Below, piece after piece: positions 43,049 to 53,292 of a stretch of 64,000 nucleotides of DNA. The notes beneath the pieces were generated by a model that worked only from the letters and a program-made list of their open reading frames with translations, had not been told where the DNA came from and did not search any database. Both the position numbers and the translations under genes were made by a program. Origin of the DNA: Deltaproteobacteria bacterium IMCC39524 (GTDB taxonomy: Bacteria > Desulfobacterota > Desulfuromonadia > Desulfuromonadales > BM103); assembly GCA_029667085.1 (NCBI GenBank), contig JARUHJ010000001.1, forward strand, positions 682,001-746,000, written 5' to 3'. Within the stretch, counting starts at the first letter, position 1. Each line of letters starts with the position of its first letter.

Positions 43049-45655
43049 TCAGTCGTCGTCAAGCACCTTACGCACTGTCAGTGCCAAAGCCTGCTTGGTC
43101 AAAGGTTTCATGACAAACTGCTTGATTCCAACCGCCTTGGCTGTCTCGTCGGAGGTGGTCGCACTGAACCCGGTACAAAGGATAATTGGAATATCCGGCC
43201 TGACCTTAAGGATCTGCTCAGACAATTGCATTCCGGTGATGATTGGCATGGTCTGATCCGTGAAGATCAGATCAAAGGCTTGTGGATCGGAGCGAAACAA
43301 CCCCAATGCATCCACACCGCTTGTCGCGATTGTGACTTCATAACCAAGCGATGCCAGGATTTTCTGGCCCAGGCTAACCAGAGCCTCTTCATCATCGACA
43401 AAAAGTATGCGCTCCTTGCCCTTGGGTAGCGTCTCCGGTTCAGGAACCTCTCGAACCACTTCATTAAAAAGTCGAGGCAGGTAAACCGTGAACATAGTCC
43501 CCTGCCCCGGTGTTGCCTCCACGGTTATTGCCCCACCATGGCCCATGATGATGCCATGCACCACGGAGAGCCCCAGCCCACTGCCTTCACCAAACTTCTT
43601 AGTCGTGAAATAGGGCTCGAAAATATGTTCAAGTGTAGCCTGTCCCATACCGTGGCCTGTGTCAGAAATGGCAAGACGAACATAGGCCCCTTCATTAAGC
43701 TCTGGCGAGGAGGACGCGAGTTCAGCGTCCACATGAAGATTGTCCAGGGTCACCTTGAGAGTTCCGCCATTTTCCTGCATAGCGTGGCAGGCATTGGTCC
43801 CCAGGTTCATAATGACCTGGTGAATCTGGGTTGGGTCAGCGAGTACCGGGTCGGCATCTTCGTTGATCTCCAGGCAAATCTTGATTGTCTTCGGGATGGT
43901 TGCACGCAGCAGTTCAAGAGCCTCCTTGATGATCGGGTTGATCAAGGTCGGCGTACGATCTTGCTCCGTCTGTTGACCAAACATCAGAATCTTCTGTACC
44001 AACTCTTTGGCGCGGTGGGCGGCCTTCAAAACTTCTCTCAAGGGAGACTGGTTCTGTGAGCCACCCGGCAGATCAGACATGGCGAATTCTGTATAACCGA
44101 TTACAGCCGTCAGGATGTTGTTAAAGTCATGGGCGATGCCGCCTGCGAGCGTTCCAACAGCCTCAATTCTCTGGCTCTGTCGGAGCTGTTTTTCCAGTGA
44201 TCTCTGCTCTGTAATATCGGCATAAATGCCGAGTATGCCAACCACCTCTCCGGCTTCGTTGCGCAGAGGAACCTTGCTGGTCAACAAGATGGCGTTTCTG
44301 CCATCAGCCTGAAGTTGCGGTTCTTCGATATCGAGTAACGGTTCACCACTCTCCATAACGTCCTGATCGCATTGACGGTAAAATTCGGCCTCTTTTTTTT
44401 CCCAGGCCAGATCAAAGTCAGTTTTGCCAACAATGTTTTCCGGCGTGCCGATCCCTGCCACTTTAGCAAAATTCAGATTGCAGCCCTGGAATACGCAATT
44501 ACGGTCCTTCCAGAAAACATAATGAGGGATATTATTAAGGATGTTCGCCAACAGGACATTCTTGTCTGAGAGTCTTCGTTGAGCTGTTTTGCGTTCGCTG
44601 ATGTCCCGGATTGATTCAATGGCACCAACGTAATTGCCCTCTTGATCAAGCAGGGGTGAAGCGGTGGCCCATAAATTGGCGTTTTTGCCGCTAGAGGAGA
44701 GGGTTAGAGTCGTTTCAGCAAAAAGGGTGACGCCATTTTTTTCCAAATAATCATAGTGCCCGCTGGTTTTAGAAATGTCACTATAAACAGCATCGATCAA
44801 CATGGGGCACCGCTTACCGTAGAACGCCATGGAGTATTCGTAGCTGCCTTTGCCGAGGACGGCATCTTTATGCACAGAGGTCATTTCCTCCATGGCACGG
44901 TTCCATGCCACGACCTTGCCGTCCCGGTCGATAACGAAGGTCGCATCAGGCAAGAATTCAACAATGTCCAGTAATTGCCTGTGGGCAATTCGAAGTTCTT
45001 TTTCGGCCTTGCGCTGCTGAGCCGATGCCCGTTTCGATTGAAAACCGAAGAACACCGAAGCCAGCAACACTCCAGTACCGACCAGGAACAGGAAAACCGA
45101 TGACTTATGGATGAGATTATCCAGGGCCGCCTTGCGTTCGGTGATGTTGTAATCGATCTCAACCGCACCGACAAATTGCCCGGCGCGCCTGATCGGTACG
45201 CAGGTCTGTACCACAGAGGCCTTCGCAGGGTTCCCTTCCGGGGAGAGATAGGAGAGATAACTCACTTTGGTGTAAGTCCCTCCCTTGGCGACCTTTTCGA
45301 CGAAAAAGGCCTGACGATTGATCCGGTTGATCTCCTCGCTGGCCGTTGAAAAGGTAATATGCCCATCCGCGGAGAAGATTCTGAGGTTCACCAGACCAAA
45401 GGTACGCTTTACCTCGTGCATCTCTCTGACCAGGTCACCGAAAGCAGGCTCTTCCAGCGGCATTCCCTCAATCTCCGGAAAAACAAAAGACGAGATATAC
45501 AGGGCGATCCGGGTGGTATCCTGCTCCGTTGCCGCGATCAGCATCCGGTAGACTGCCGGTTGTAGGTTGAAAATATTATAAGCCGGCAGCATGACCCCGG
45601 CCGAGGCGGCAATGAGCAGTGCAATGGCCAATAATTTTGTTTTTTGCATGATCAT
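43049..45655 (-). CDS. Hybrid sensor histidine kinase with two PAS domains and a receiver
   Basis: An 868-residue protein. Order: membrane helix (about 8-27), a periplasmic sensor region (28-178) with an [18 protein letters not shown] segment, helix 2 (about 183-203), PAS 1 (about 225-345), PAS 2 (about 365-490), HisKA with [16 protein letters not shown], HATPase with [18 protein letters not shown] and [11 protein letters not shown], and a C-terminal receiver with D-D-E, the phospho-acceptor in F-T-D-Q-T-M-P and a late K-P-L. All catalytic residues are in place. No DNA-binding output gene is adjacent, so the phosphate receiver is elsewhere. Confidence 0.94.
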   Translation of the reverse strand: MIMQKTKLLAIALLIAASAGVMLPAYNIFNLQPAVYRMLIAATEQDTTRIALYISSFVFPEIEGMPLEEPAFGDLVREMHEVKRTFGLVNLRIFSADGHITFSTASEEINRINRQAFFVEKVAKGGTYTKVSYLSYLSPEGNPAKASVVQTCVPIRRAGQFVGAVEIDYNITERKAALDNLIHKSSVFLFLVGTGVLLASVFFGFQSKRASAQQRKAEKELRIAHRQLLDIVEFLPDATFVIDRDGKVVAWNRAMEEMTSVHKDAVLGKGSYEYSMAFYGKRCPMLIDAVYSDISKTSGHYDYLEKNGVTLFAETTLTLSSSGKNANLWATASPLLDQEGNYVGAIESIRDISERKTAQRRLSDKNVLLANILNNIPHYVFWKDRNCVFQGCNLNFAKVAGIGTPENIVGKTDFDLAWEKKEAEFYRQCDQDVMESGEPLLDIEEPQLQADGRNAILLTSKVPLRNEAGEVVGILGIYADITEQRSLEKQLRQSQRIEAVGTLAGGIAHDFNNILTAVIGYTEFAMSDLPGGSQNQSPLREVLKAAHRAKELVQKILMFGQQTEQDRTPTLINPIIKEALELLRATIPKTIKICLEINEDADPVLADPTQIHQVIMNLGTNACHAMQENGGTLKVTLDNLHVDAELASSSPELNEGAYVRLAISDTGHGMGQATLEHIFEPYFTTKKFGEGSGLGLSVVHGIIMGHGGAITVEATPGQGTMFTVYLPRLFNEVVREVPEPETLPKGKERILFVDDEEALVSLGQKILASLGYEVTIATSGVDALGLFRSDPQAFDLIFTDQTMPIITGMQLSEQILKVRPDIPIILCTGFSATTSDETAKAVGIKQFVMKPLTKQALALTVRKVLDDD

Positions 45656-46155
45656 TCTTCTATTCTCATGTACTCGGTATTAGAATGATTTCTCAAACAC
45701 TGACGGTTTGAGATATGAGTTTTGCGCATAGACTATCGTACAGGCCCCGGGAAGGTAAAGTTGCTTGTTCACTCACACCGGGAACAGATTGTCCAGCCAA
45801 TCAAGCTCTCTTTTTCACGAACCTGAGATTCTCACGTTCAACAGGTTATCCAAGGCATTGCCAAATATGGCGAAATAATTAACGCACAGTGTATACAAGA
45901 TATGCCTTATGGCAACCAGCGAGGCCTGGGGACATCCAAGACTAAGTAACAAAAAGGTAAAACTGAAATTTTACTTCAACTCACAGATCTGATTCACCGG
46001 GATCGGGATGGCTCCCCAGCGTGTCCCCGAGGCCAATACAACCTGATGGTCGCGGTGACCTTGAGCATCAGGACTCTTGCGATATACTTCATAGACAAAA
46101 TCACTTTTGCTTCTCCAACCTTGATCATTTGCACTTTTCCCCCAAGGAGATTCCA
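45656..46155. other. Intergenic region between the hybrid kinase and glgC
   Basis: Divergent spacer of 500 bases. A minus-strand 66-codon frame (45971-46171) occupies part of it; see that entry. Otherwise no structure was recognised. Confidence 0.4.
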
Positions 46156-46171
46156 TTGCCTGACAATCCAA
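45971..46171 (-). CDS. Doubtful 66-aa protein overlapping the glgC start
   Basis: The frame reads [15 protein letters not shown], then [20 protein letters not shown], which is more protein-like than chance sequence. It has no good ribosome site and its start overlaps the proposed glgC start on the other strand by 16 bases. It may be a gene remnant. No family is recognised. Confidence 0.3.
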   Translation of the reverse strand: MDCQAMESPWGKSANDQGWRSKSDFVYEVYRKSPDAQGHRDHQVVLASGTRWGAIPIPVNQICELK

Positions 46172-47424
46172 ACACCAGGGTCGTCTATCGTTTTTTAGGC
46201 CATCTCACTCGTGACACATTAGCACTGGTATTAGCAGGCGGACGGGGCACCAGGCTGCACGAGTTGACCGATTTAAGGGCCAAACCTGCCGTTCACTTCG
46301 GCGGCAAGTACCGCATTATCGACTTTCCGCTCTCCAACTGTGTTAACTCGGGAATTCGTAAGATCGGCGTGCTGACTCAATACAAATCGCACTCGCTGAT
46401 CCGGCACCTGGTGCGTGGCTGGAGTCATTTCAAGATGGAGCTTGGCGAATACATCGAAATATTGCCGGCCTCCCAGCAATCCTCTGATAACTGGTACCAG
46501 GGCACCGCGGATGCGGTCTATCAGAACATCGGGTTCATCCGTGAGACAAGGCCCAAGTATGTCATGATTCTATCCGGTGATCACATCTACAAGATGGACT
46601 ATCGGCCCATGCTGCTGGCTCACGTGGAAAAGGGCTCAGACCTCACAGTCTCTTGCCTCGAAGTACCGATCGAAGAAGCGGCCGGCGAGTTCGGCGTGAT
46701 GACCGTCGATGACAGCAACCGGATCATACAGTTTGATGAAAAACCAAAGCAGCCGAACCCCCTCCCCGGAAAGCCTGACAAGACCCTGGCCTCCATGGGC
46801 AACTACATCTTCAACACCGATTTCCTCCTGGAGATTCTTGAAAGAGACGGCAAGAGTCCTGATTCCGAACATGATTTTGGCAAAAACATTATTCCGAACA
46901 TTCTCGAGGACCATAATGTCTACGCCTACCCGTTTCTTGATCCAGAAACCGACGCGTTGGCCTACTGGCGAGATGTGGGTTCGTTGGACGCCTTCTGGGA
47001 AGCTAACATGGAATTGATTTCGCCAGACCCGGAGCTCAATCTTTATGATCAGAACTGGCCGATCTGGACCTACCAGAGGCAACTGGCCCCGGCGAAATTT
47101 GTCTTTGATGATGACGGACGACGGGGCATGGCCGTTGATTCTGCGGTTTCGGGCGGCTGTATCATCTCCGGCTCCCACCTCAGAAGAACTCTGCTGTTTT
47201 CAGACGTCAGGATCCATTCTTACTCGAAAATCGAGGAAACCATCGTCTTGCCGGGGAGCACCATCAATCGGCATTGCAAAATCAAGCGCGCGGTCATCGA
47301 TAGCGCCTGCATTGTTCCGGAGGGTTCCGTGATCGGCTATGATGCCGAGCTGGACAGAGCCAATGGTTTCCGTGTTTCAGCAAAAGGAGTGGTTCTGGTA
47401 ACCCGTGAGATGTTGGGACAGTAA
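46156..47424 (+). CDS. glgC: Glucose-1-phosphate adenylyltransferase
   Basis: The TTG at 46156 is proposed as start: AAGGAG lies eight bases before it, it gives 422 residues (usual length 410-430), and the in-frame DNA upstream has no family match. Motifs: nucleotide loop [40 protein letters not shown], and the C-terminal left-handed helix with R-R-T-L-L-F-S-D-V. It makes ADP-glucose for glycogen synthesis and is the regulated step. No other glg gene is adjacent. Confidence 0.93.
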   Translation: MPDNPNTRVVYRFLGHLTRDTLALVLAGGRGTRLHELTDLRAKPAVHFGGKYRIIDFPLSNCVNSGIRKIGVLTQYKSHSLIRHLVRGWSHFKMELGEYIEILPASQQSSDNWYQGTADAVYQNIGFIRETRPKYVMILSGDHIYKMDYRPMLLAHVEKGSDLTVSCLEVPIEEAAGEFGVMTVDDSNRIIQFDEKPKQPNPLPGKPDKTLASMGNYIFNTDFLLEILERDGKSPDSEHDFGKNIIPNILEDHNVYAYPFLDPETDALAYWRDVGSLDAFWEANMELISPDPELNLYDQNWPIWTYQRQLAPAKFVFDDDGRRGMAVDSAVSGGCIISGSHLRRTLLFSDVRIHSYSKIEETIVLPGSTINRHCKIKRAVIDSACIVPEGSVIGYDAELDRANGFRVSAKGVVLVTREMLGQ

Positions 47425-47427
47425 AAC

Positions 47428-47476
47428 GGGGGCAGCTTTTATCTTTGAGCTGAGGCAAGAGTCACGAACTGGCCCC
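47428..47476. repeat. GGGGGCAG-family hairpin, copy 2
   Basis: GGGGGCAGCTTTTATCTTTG and the later CAAGAGTCACGAACTGGCCCC match the element at 13941-13991 in order. It lies three bases after the glgC stop and may end its transcript. Confidence 0.5.
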
Positions 47477-47577
47477 AGGCAAAAGAGCTTTGTTGCAGCC
47501 GTTCTTTGTACCCATAGCTTCCCCTTTGTCATACATGAGAATCGATATTTTGTTCCCAACTCAGAGTCCATCTCGGT

Positions 47578-48333
47578 TCAGACCTTCCCCACCGGCGCCA
47601 GGTAGAGCGTAAATTCGTGCTCTCCGTCAACCTGTAAAAGCGCATCCATCTTCTCCTGATGATAAGCTGCAATAGCACAGGTCCCGGCTTGGATCGCCTC
47701 GCAGGCCAGGTAGAGGTTCTGGCAGACGTGACCGGCATCTATGGCGATCACACGGTGCGCTGCGAGGTCATAGCGCCATTCCATGCGATACGGAAGCACG
47801 GTCCAGGCAAAGATCACCGGAGCTGTGGCGATGAATTCCTGGCCGAGGGTCGCCTCTGTGAGTAGGATTTTCTGATTCTCCAGAGCATGTTCAAAAACCA
47901 GTGCGTGCTCAACCGGCAGATAACGGTAGACACCGCGTTCAAGGGTTGCGACGTTGTTCACCACAAGGTAGCTTTCAAAAGCATGCCGGCAACCGGCCGA
48001 AGGCACGTTTCGCAAGGCGCTGCCGTGGGCCAAGACTTCACTGATGCCCTGAGAGGCCCAAAGCAGAAAAGAGAGTTCAGCCAGCGATAAAGGCAGTGGT
48101 TGATAGTGGCGATGACTGCGACGCCGCCCAATCGCATCGACCAGATCAGTACCGGCAAAGGCGTTGAATGATTGCGGGTCGGTCAGCAGGATCAATTCCT
48201 GCCCTTCTAAAGGCGGTTTCTGGATGGCTGGCGGCGCAATGCCACGGTTCTGATCCGTTTGCCGGAAATCGATCTGCAGACGCAAAGTATCCTTTAAAAA
48301 AGCCCGGTGGGCGGCGAACTTGTTTTGATCCAT
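47578..48333 (-). CDS. SagB-type nitroreductase-family oxidoreductase
   Basis: A 251-residue FMN-dependent protein. Family features: R-R-R-S-H-R-H-Y near residue 70, L-S-F-L-L-W-A-S-Q-G-I, R-N-V-P-S-A-G-C-R-H-A-F-E-S-Y and the C-terminal G-H-V-C-Q-N-L-Y-L-A-C-E-A-I-Q. In toxin clusters SagB oxidises azolines, but stand-alone copies such as this, without YcaO or precursor genes, are usually of unknown function. It is divergent from selO. Confidence 0.85.
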   Translation of the reverse strand: MDQNKFAAHRAFLKDTLRLQIDFRQTDQNRGIAPPAIQKPPLEGQELILLTDPQSFNAFAGTDLVDAIGRRRSHRHYQPLPLSLAELSFLLWASQGISEVLAHGSALRNVPSAGCRHAFESYLVVNNVATLERGVYRYLPVEHALVFEHALENQKILLTEATLGQEFIATAPVIFAWTVLPYRMEWRYDLAAHRVIAIDAGHVCQNLYLACEAIQAGTCAIAAYHQEKMDALLQVDGEHEFTLYLAPVGKV

Positions 48334-48496
48334 AGGATGTTAACCTCTGTTGGCATGAGTGTATTGATAGTCTACCAGAAGTCAGCAGGTGGAGTGTTTT
48401 TTGAGACATCAATCAAAAGCAACAGACCCTTTATGTGTCACCCTTTCCCTTGAGCGCATCTTGCCCCGGGCGTAAGAGCCGTGCGACAATCAAAAA

Positions 48497-50116
48497 ATGA
48501 TAGCAGATGCCCCCAAACAACAGGCCAAGCTCTCCCTGGCCGCGCTGAATTTCGACAACGCCTTCGTCCGTGAGCTACCCGCCGACCCGGACCGCAGCAA
48601 TCGCGTGCGCCAGGTCTACGGTGCCTGTTACTCGCGCGTTCAGCCGACGCCGGTGGCTGCACCGCAGCTGGTCGCCTACGCCGCAGAGGTTGCCGAATTG
48701 CTAGATTTGCAGCCAGCGAGCTGTACAGGAGAAGAATTCGCCCAGACCTTTGTAGGCAACCGCCTGCAACCTGGCATGGATCCCTACGCCTGCTGCTACG
48801 GTGGTCATCAGTTCGGCAACTGGGCCGGTCAGTTGGGTGATGGTCGGGCCATCAACCTGGGGGAGATCATCAACCAGCGCGGTCAACGCTGGGCGCTGCA
48901 ACTCAAAGGTGCGGGGCTCACGCCCTACTCACGGCGCGGTGACGGCCTGGCGGTGCTGCGCTCCTCGGTGCGCGAATTCCTCTGCAGCGAAGCGATGTAC
49001 CATCTCGGCGTGCCAACCACCCGTGCCTTGAGTGTGCTGCTCACCGGCGAGCAGGTCACCCGTGACATGTTCTACGACGGCCATCCCAAACAGGAACCGG
49101 GCGCCGTGGTCTGCCGGGTCGCGCCCTCCTTCACCCGTTTCGGCAGCTTTCAGATTTTCAGCTCACGCAACGAAATTGAGCCATTGCGCCAGCTGCTCGA
49201 CTATACCATCCGCACCGACTTCCCCCACCTGGGCGAGCCCTCGGTGGCCGTTTACCTGCAGTGGTTCGAAGAGCTCTGCCGTAGTACCGCGGCGATGATC
49301 GTGCACTGGATGCGCGTCGGCTTTGTTCACGGCGTGATGAACACCGACAACATGTCGATCCTCGGCCTGACCATCGACTATGGCCCCTACGGCTGGATCG
49401 ATGATTACAATCCAGACTGGACACCCAACACGACAGACGCCGCCGGTGGTCGCTACCGTTTCGGCAACCAGCCCCACATTGCCCTCTGGAACCTCGCCCA
49501 GCTGGCCAACGCCATCTATCCGCTGATCGAGCAGGCAGAGCCGCTGGAGGCGGCGCTGCAGATTTATGGAGAAAGTTACAAGCAGGCCTGGCAGGCGATG
49601 ATGGCACAAAAACTTGGCCTGAAGAGTTTCGAGACGAAGACCGATCTGCCTTTGATCACCGAGATGGAAAGAGTGCTGCAGCTGGTGGAAACCGACATGA
49701 CGATTTTCTTCCGCAAGTTGGCTGACCTGGCCCCGACAGAAGACCAGGATGAAGCCAGTTTACTCGCCCCGCTGCGCGAGGCTTATTACCAGCCGGAGGC
49801 CTTAACCGGGCAGAACCAACAGCAAATCGCTGCCTGGCTGCGCAGCTACCTGCAGCGGGTCGCAAAAGACGGATCCGACAGCGATAAGCGCCGGCAGCGC
49901 ATGCAGGCGGTCAACCCCAAGTACGTAATGCGCAACTACCTGGCGCAAATGGCGATCGACAAGGCCGAGACGGGAGATCACAGCCTGGTCAATGAGCTGC
50001 TGCAGGTGATGCGGCAGCCCTATGCGGAGCAACCGGAATACGAGGAGTTTGCCGGCAAGCGGCCAGAATGGGCGCGCCACCGGGCGGGTTGTTCGATGCT
50101 TTCCTGCAGTTCTTAG
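48497..50116 (+). CDS. selO: Protein adenylyltransferase SelO (YdiU/UPF0061)
   Basis: A 539-residue pseudokinase-fold enzyme. Blocks: Y-S-R-V-Q-P-T-P-V, GGHQFGNWAGQLGDGRA, QLKGAGLTPYSRRGDGLAVLRSSVREF, F-V-H-G-V-M-N-T-D-N-M-S-I-L and D-Y-G-P-Y-G-W-I-D-D. SelO transfers AMP to Ser/Thr/Tyr and controls S-glutathionylation under oxidative stress. The C-terminus C-S-M-L-S-C-S-S holds the redox cysteine that is selenocysteine in animal homologues; here it is Cys. The start lacks a good ribosome site, so an alternative start slightly downstream is possible. Confidence 0.94.
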   Translation: MIADAPKQQAKLSLAALNFDNAFVRELPADPDRSNRVRQVYGACYSRVQPTPVAAPQLVAYAAEVAELLDLQPASCTGEEFAQTFVGNRLQPGMDPYACCYGGHQFGNWAGQLGDGRAINLGEIINQRGQRWALQLKGAGLTPYSRRGDGLAVLRSSVREFLCSEAMYHLGVPTTRALSVLLTGEQVTRDMFYDGHPKQEPGAVVCRVAPSFTRFGSFQIFSSRNEIEPLRQLLDYTIRTDFPHLGEPSVAVYLQWFEELCRSTAAMIVHWMRVGFVHGVMNTDNMSILGLTIDYGPYGWIDDYNPDWTPNTTDAAGGRYRFGNQPHIALWNLAQLANAIYPLIEQAEPLEAALQIYGESYKQAWQAMMAQKLGLKSFETKTDLPLITEMERVLQLVETDMTIFFRKLADLAPTEDQDEASLLAPLREAYYQPEALTGQNQQQIAAWLRSYLQRVAKDGSDSDKRRQRMQAVNPKYVMRNYLAQMAIDKAETGDHSLVNELLQVMRQPYAEQPEYEEFAGKRPEWARHRAGCSMLSCSS

Positions 50117-50158
50117 TCAAGCGTGCCAAAATGCTCACAACAGCCGCTTGACTCAAAA

Positions 50159-50181
50159 GGGACACAACAGCGCGTGTCCCC
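50159..50181. repeat. GGGACAC/GTGTCCC hairpin
   Basis: GGGACAC pairs with GTGTCCC around AACAGCGC, about 40 bases after the selO stop. It belongs to the same loose group as the hairpins at 2179, 6514 and 38996. Confidence 0.55.
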
Positions 50182-50242
50182 GGCCCCTAGCTAGATATCC
50201 AGCTCAGGTTGCCTGTCCAATGGATGAGGGTTATGATGAAGC

Positions 50243-50656
50243 ATGAAAGGTATCGAGACCATTATGCGATTTTTAATCCTCTCTCTTATGGCGATTTGGA
50301 TTCTCAACCTGGTCTCCCCTCCGGCAGCTATTGCAGAGCCCTTCTCGTCTCCATTTGCCAAGCATGGCGTCTATGATCCACGCATCGCCGCCTATATGCC
50401 CCCTTTCAAGAAAAAGCTCCCTCCTCTCCACTGGCGACACGGTGCTTACCTATTCCCCTACAACTGTTCAGATAATTGCACCAAACATGAGAAAAAGAGT
50501 GCGAGGCTTCCCAAAAAAAACACTTATAAGGAACCTCTTGTTCTTAACCCGGAGATTTTCAACCCTACACCCAAAACACCACTCACCCTCGTGATCGAGG
50601 ATGGCATCGTTGTGAATCGTTATCGCGGCTATGAAAAGCAGACAGACTTTGAGTAA
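50243..50656 (+). CDS. Exported hypothetical protein, 137 aa
   Basis: A signal peptide (FLILSLMAIWILNLVSPPAAIAEP) is followed by a proline-rich body with one cysteine pair (C-S-D-N-C) and an aromatic cluster (LHWRHGAYLFPYN). The end is V-I-E-D-G-I-V-V-N-R-Y-R-G-Y. No family is recognised. The ATG at 50264 is an alternative start. It would be secreted to the periplasm. Confidence 0.55.
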   Translation: MKGIETIMRFLILSLMAIWILNLVSPPAAIAEPFSSPFAKHGVYDPRIAAYMPPFKKKLPPLHWRHGAYLFPYNCSDNCTKHEKKSARLPKKNTYKEPLVLNPEIFNPTPKTPLTLVIEDGIVVNRYRGYEKQTDFE

Positions 50657-50712
50657 TCATTTTTAACTGAAGACCGCCTTTAGCAACCCTAACCCTATCT
50701 ATTGGAACCATT

Positions 50713-51060
50713 ATGAAAAAAACTTTTAAAATGACCCACCCAAAGATCAAAGTGCCAAGGCTTGTCGAAGCCATCAAATACGAAGTTAAAAAGTATATAA
50801 AGAGAGAACGCAGGAAGCCGCTTCCGGACAACGTAGATTTTTGGGATTTTGACTGCCGCTACGGGGCTGATGAAGCAAGCAGTGAGGTTATTCATCTGTC
50901 TGCCATTAACAAGTCTATTTCTCAGGCCGAAGCAGAACAGCTTGAGTCCTTTTACCTGGAAATTTTGGCCAAACCTGGCATTCGAAGAAAGAGACCCAAG
51001 ACAGAGCAAGAAGCCAACGGGAAAGATTCTTTAGCTCAGGACAAAGAGATCGAAGAGTAA
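50713..51060 (+). CDS. DUF6172 family protein
   Basis: A 115-residue basic, soluble protein with the conserved start M-K-K-T-F-K-M-T-H-P-K-I-K and the block V-K-K-Y-I-K-R-E-R-R-K-P-L-P, then V-D-F-W-D-F-D-C-R-Y-G. The family is widespread in proteobacteria, function unknown. The ribosome site is weak. It lies 56 bases after the exported hypothetical gene. Confidence 0.75.
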   Translation: MKKTFKMTHPKIKVPRLVEAIKYEVKKYIKRERRKPLPDNVDFWDFDCRYGADEASSEVIHLSAINKSISQAEAEQLESFYLEILAKPGIRRKRPKTEQEANGKDSLAQDKEIEE

Positions 51061-51079
51061 AAAACAGGGGAATGTCGAA

Positions 51080-51110
51080 ATCGGGGACAGGTTACCAATG
51101 TTTCCCCGAT
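51080..51110. terminator. Hairpin between convergent genes
   Basis: ATCGGGGA pairs with TCCCCGAT, extended by C-A and T-G pairs, 20 bases after the DUF6172 stop and 22 bases after the GNAT-kinase stop on the other strand. It may serve both. Confidence 0.6.
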
Positions 51111-51132
51111 CTCAGTGAAACAAGAAAAAGCC

Positions 51133-53106
51133 TCAATCAGTGGGTAAAAGCCCACTCATTGCACTGTCGGCGGGTCGGATCAGGCGAGCGAAAGCGGCTT
51201 CTTCGAGAGAGGCCATCTCACCGAGCGTGATCGTCTGCAAGGTGTCTAACTCGCTTTTACAGGTATTGTAGGTTGTGTTGTAGAAGGCCATACGCTTATC
51301 TTTTTCCAGCCCCATCAGAAGCAACTGCTGCGAAGCGCGCTGGATCAATTTCATCTTGTCATAAAGATCGTCAAGGTCTTTAACCGTCCAGACGCCCAGG
51401 TAAATCGGGCTGCTGACGTTCCTGACATCTCCAACAAGCTCACCACGTATCAGATCATCCTTTTTGCGCCCGAGATATGGAACGAAGTCCAGGTGTTCGG
51501 CGAGTGTGCGGTCTGTGGTGAAAAAATGGCCGTTGTCGGGATCAAGTGTAAAAATCATGGTGCGCTCTGAAGCCTGACCGTAGCTTTGGAAGAGGACATC
51601 CTTGTAATCATCAAATGGCACATTCCTCATGATGCAGGTTTCAAACTTGTTAATGCGCCTGGTAATCCCCAGCAGCCATGACCTGATTGAGCTGTTGTCG
51701 ATACGGCACTTGCCCAACTCTTCCTTCAGGAAATCGAAGGAGTGGTCACCATAACGGTACAGCAAAATGCTTTGAAAAATGTCGCGGATATTGTTGTACC
51801 GGCTGAAATGGTAAATAAGGTCAAAGCTGAGCAGCTCCATTTGCCGAAGCTGCCAGATGAAGATCGTAATATCGTTCCTGCTGGTGTCTTTGGTGAGTTT
51901 GGCTTTCTGCGTAGACTTGATCAGCCTCACGTAGCGGGTGCTCAGGTCTGCCAGCAGTACCGTATCCTTGGTGGTGCTCTTCTTCAGAGCAATGGTCCAG
52001 CGCGTGAACTGACCCTCCTCGCTGGTCACCTCGATGTGGTCAGCCCCGAAGGTGTCGTAGGTTTGCAGTGTCCCGACCCCCTTACCGGCCTCGGTGCCCT
52101 TGGTTGACTTGCCGACGAACAAGGGCACCTGGTCAGATCCCTTTTGCAGCCTCTGCGCGGCGATTCCTGTGCCATTGTCGGTAATGGCCAGGGTCACGGT
52201 ATCGCCACTTTGCTCGAGCAGAAATTCTATCTGCCCTCTCCTCCCCGCCGAAGTAATGGCATCCAGGGCGTTGGAGACAATATTGATCAGGGCCCTGCTG
52301 TAACTGATGTAGCTGCCACTCACCGGTTCAATCTTTGACTTGAGGACCAGCGTCACCTCACAGGAGCTGTCGACCGCTTCGATGAAGGGAATGACGCGTT
52401 CCGTGATCAGGTCCTTGAGAGAGACCTTGTGCGATAGATGGATTTTGTCTTCGTACATGTTCAGAGTGTTGAGCAGTGCGGTGGTTTCCCTGTTGATGTC
52501 CTCGGCAACCTTGTTAAAGTTGCCGACCGACAACATGGCTGTCATGTCGAAAAGCACCTTTAACGACTTTTTCACGTCGTGCCGCACCTTCGACAGTTCC
52601 TCAACAGCGGTTACATCCTGACGTTTTGCTGTCACAGCTGCGCTTCTGAGCGTCTCGGCTGTCACTGACATCAGGTGGAACTTCATCTTTCGGAAGACCA
52701 CCAGGTCGGCGATGCTGAACCCCCGGGTTATGAAAAAATCGATGGAGCTTAAGAGCTTCTCCCAGACATAGAGATAGATATGGGAGTCGGGGTCCACCGT
52801 GTGGGCAAGGTAGCGAAGAAAGGCGGAGCCGATACCTTTACCCCGGCCGAAGGGGTTGGTGACCAGTTTGTAAATATGGAATGTTTTCCGGTCCGGTGTT
52901 GCATAGACCAGCAGATAGCCAAGCAGTTCGCCCTTTTCGTCCCACACGTAACTGTGTTCGTAATCGATATCGATTGTTTTATCGAGGACATAGGGAGAAG
53001 GGATCAACAGGGAATCGATATTGAGGAGGGGGGATTGTCGAATCGCTTTTTCGTATTCGGGGGTCAGGCTTTTTATGTAAGGAGATTGAATCGCTTTCCA
53101 TTCCAT
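51133..53106 (-). CDS. GNAT acetyltransferase-histidine kinase fusion
   Basis: A 657-residue protein without membrane segments. Residues about 40-145 are a GNAT domain; the acetyl-CoA loop is F-G-R-G-K-G-I-G-S-A (86-95). Residues about 168-215 look like a dimerisation/phospho-acceptor helix with VRHDVKKSLKVLFD (His176), of the H-D-x-x-K/N kind. Residues about 250-375 are a HATPase with N279 (V-S-N-A-L-D-A-I), T-D-N-G-T-G and G-K-G-V-G. Residues 380-657 form a large domain of no known family. No transfer partner is adjacent. A link of acetyl-CoA or acetylation to signalling is inferred from the fusion only. Confidence 0.85.
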   Translation of the reverse strand: MEWKAIQSPYIKSLTPEYEKAIRQSPLLNIDSLLIPSPYVLDKTIDIDYEHSYVWDEKGELLGYLLVYATPDRKTFHIYKLVTNPFGRGKGIGSAFLRYLAHTVDPDSHIYLYVWEKLLSSIDFFITRGFSIADLVVFRKMKFHLMSVTAETLRSAAVTAKRQDVTAVEELSKVRHDVKKSLKVLFDMTAMLSVGNFNKVAEDINRETTALLNTLNMYEDKIHLSHKVSLKDLITERVIPFIEAVDSSCEVTLVLKSKIEPVSGSYISYSRALINIVSNALDAITSAGRRGQIEFLLEQSGDTVTLAITDNGTGIAAQRLQKGSDQVPLFVGKSTKGTEAGKGVGTLQTYDTFGADHIEVTSEEGQFTRWTIALKKSTTKDTVLLADLSTRYVRLIKSTQKAKLTKDTSRNDITIFIWQLRQMELLSFDLIYHFSRYNNIRDIFQSILLYRYGDHSFDFLKEELGKCRIDNSSIRSWLLGITRRINKFETCIMRNVPFDDYKDVLFQSYGQASERTMIFTLDPDNGHFFTTDRTLAEHLDFVPYLGRKKDDLIRGELVGDVRNVSSPIYLGVWTVKDLDDLYDKMKLIQRASQQLLLMGLEKDKRMAFYNTTYNTCKSELDTLQTITLGEMASLEEAAFARLIRPADSAMSGLLPTD

Positions 53107-53292
53107 AATTTAGATTGCACCTTGGTTAGCGCTGCAAAAAGTTTCATTCAGTCGTTATTATTCTAAGGGGAGACGCCGAGGGGTTGTCAATTAAAATCCC
53201 CGAACGACTCAAGATAATGAGAACAGCACTAAACTATCTCATTTCAGAATAGAGGCCCCAAAAGCACTTTGAACAATCTTCAAAGATTAAAT

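Noticed and set aside
47578-48333. RiPP (azoline) gene cluster around the SagB-type protein
   Set aside because: No YcaO, E1-like or precursor peptide gene is next to it.
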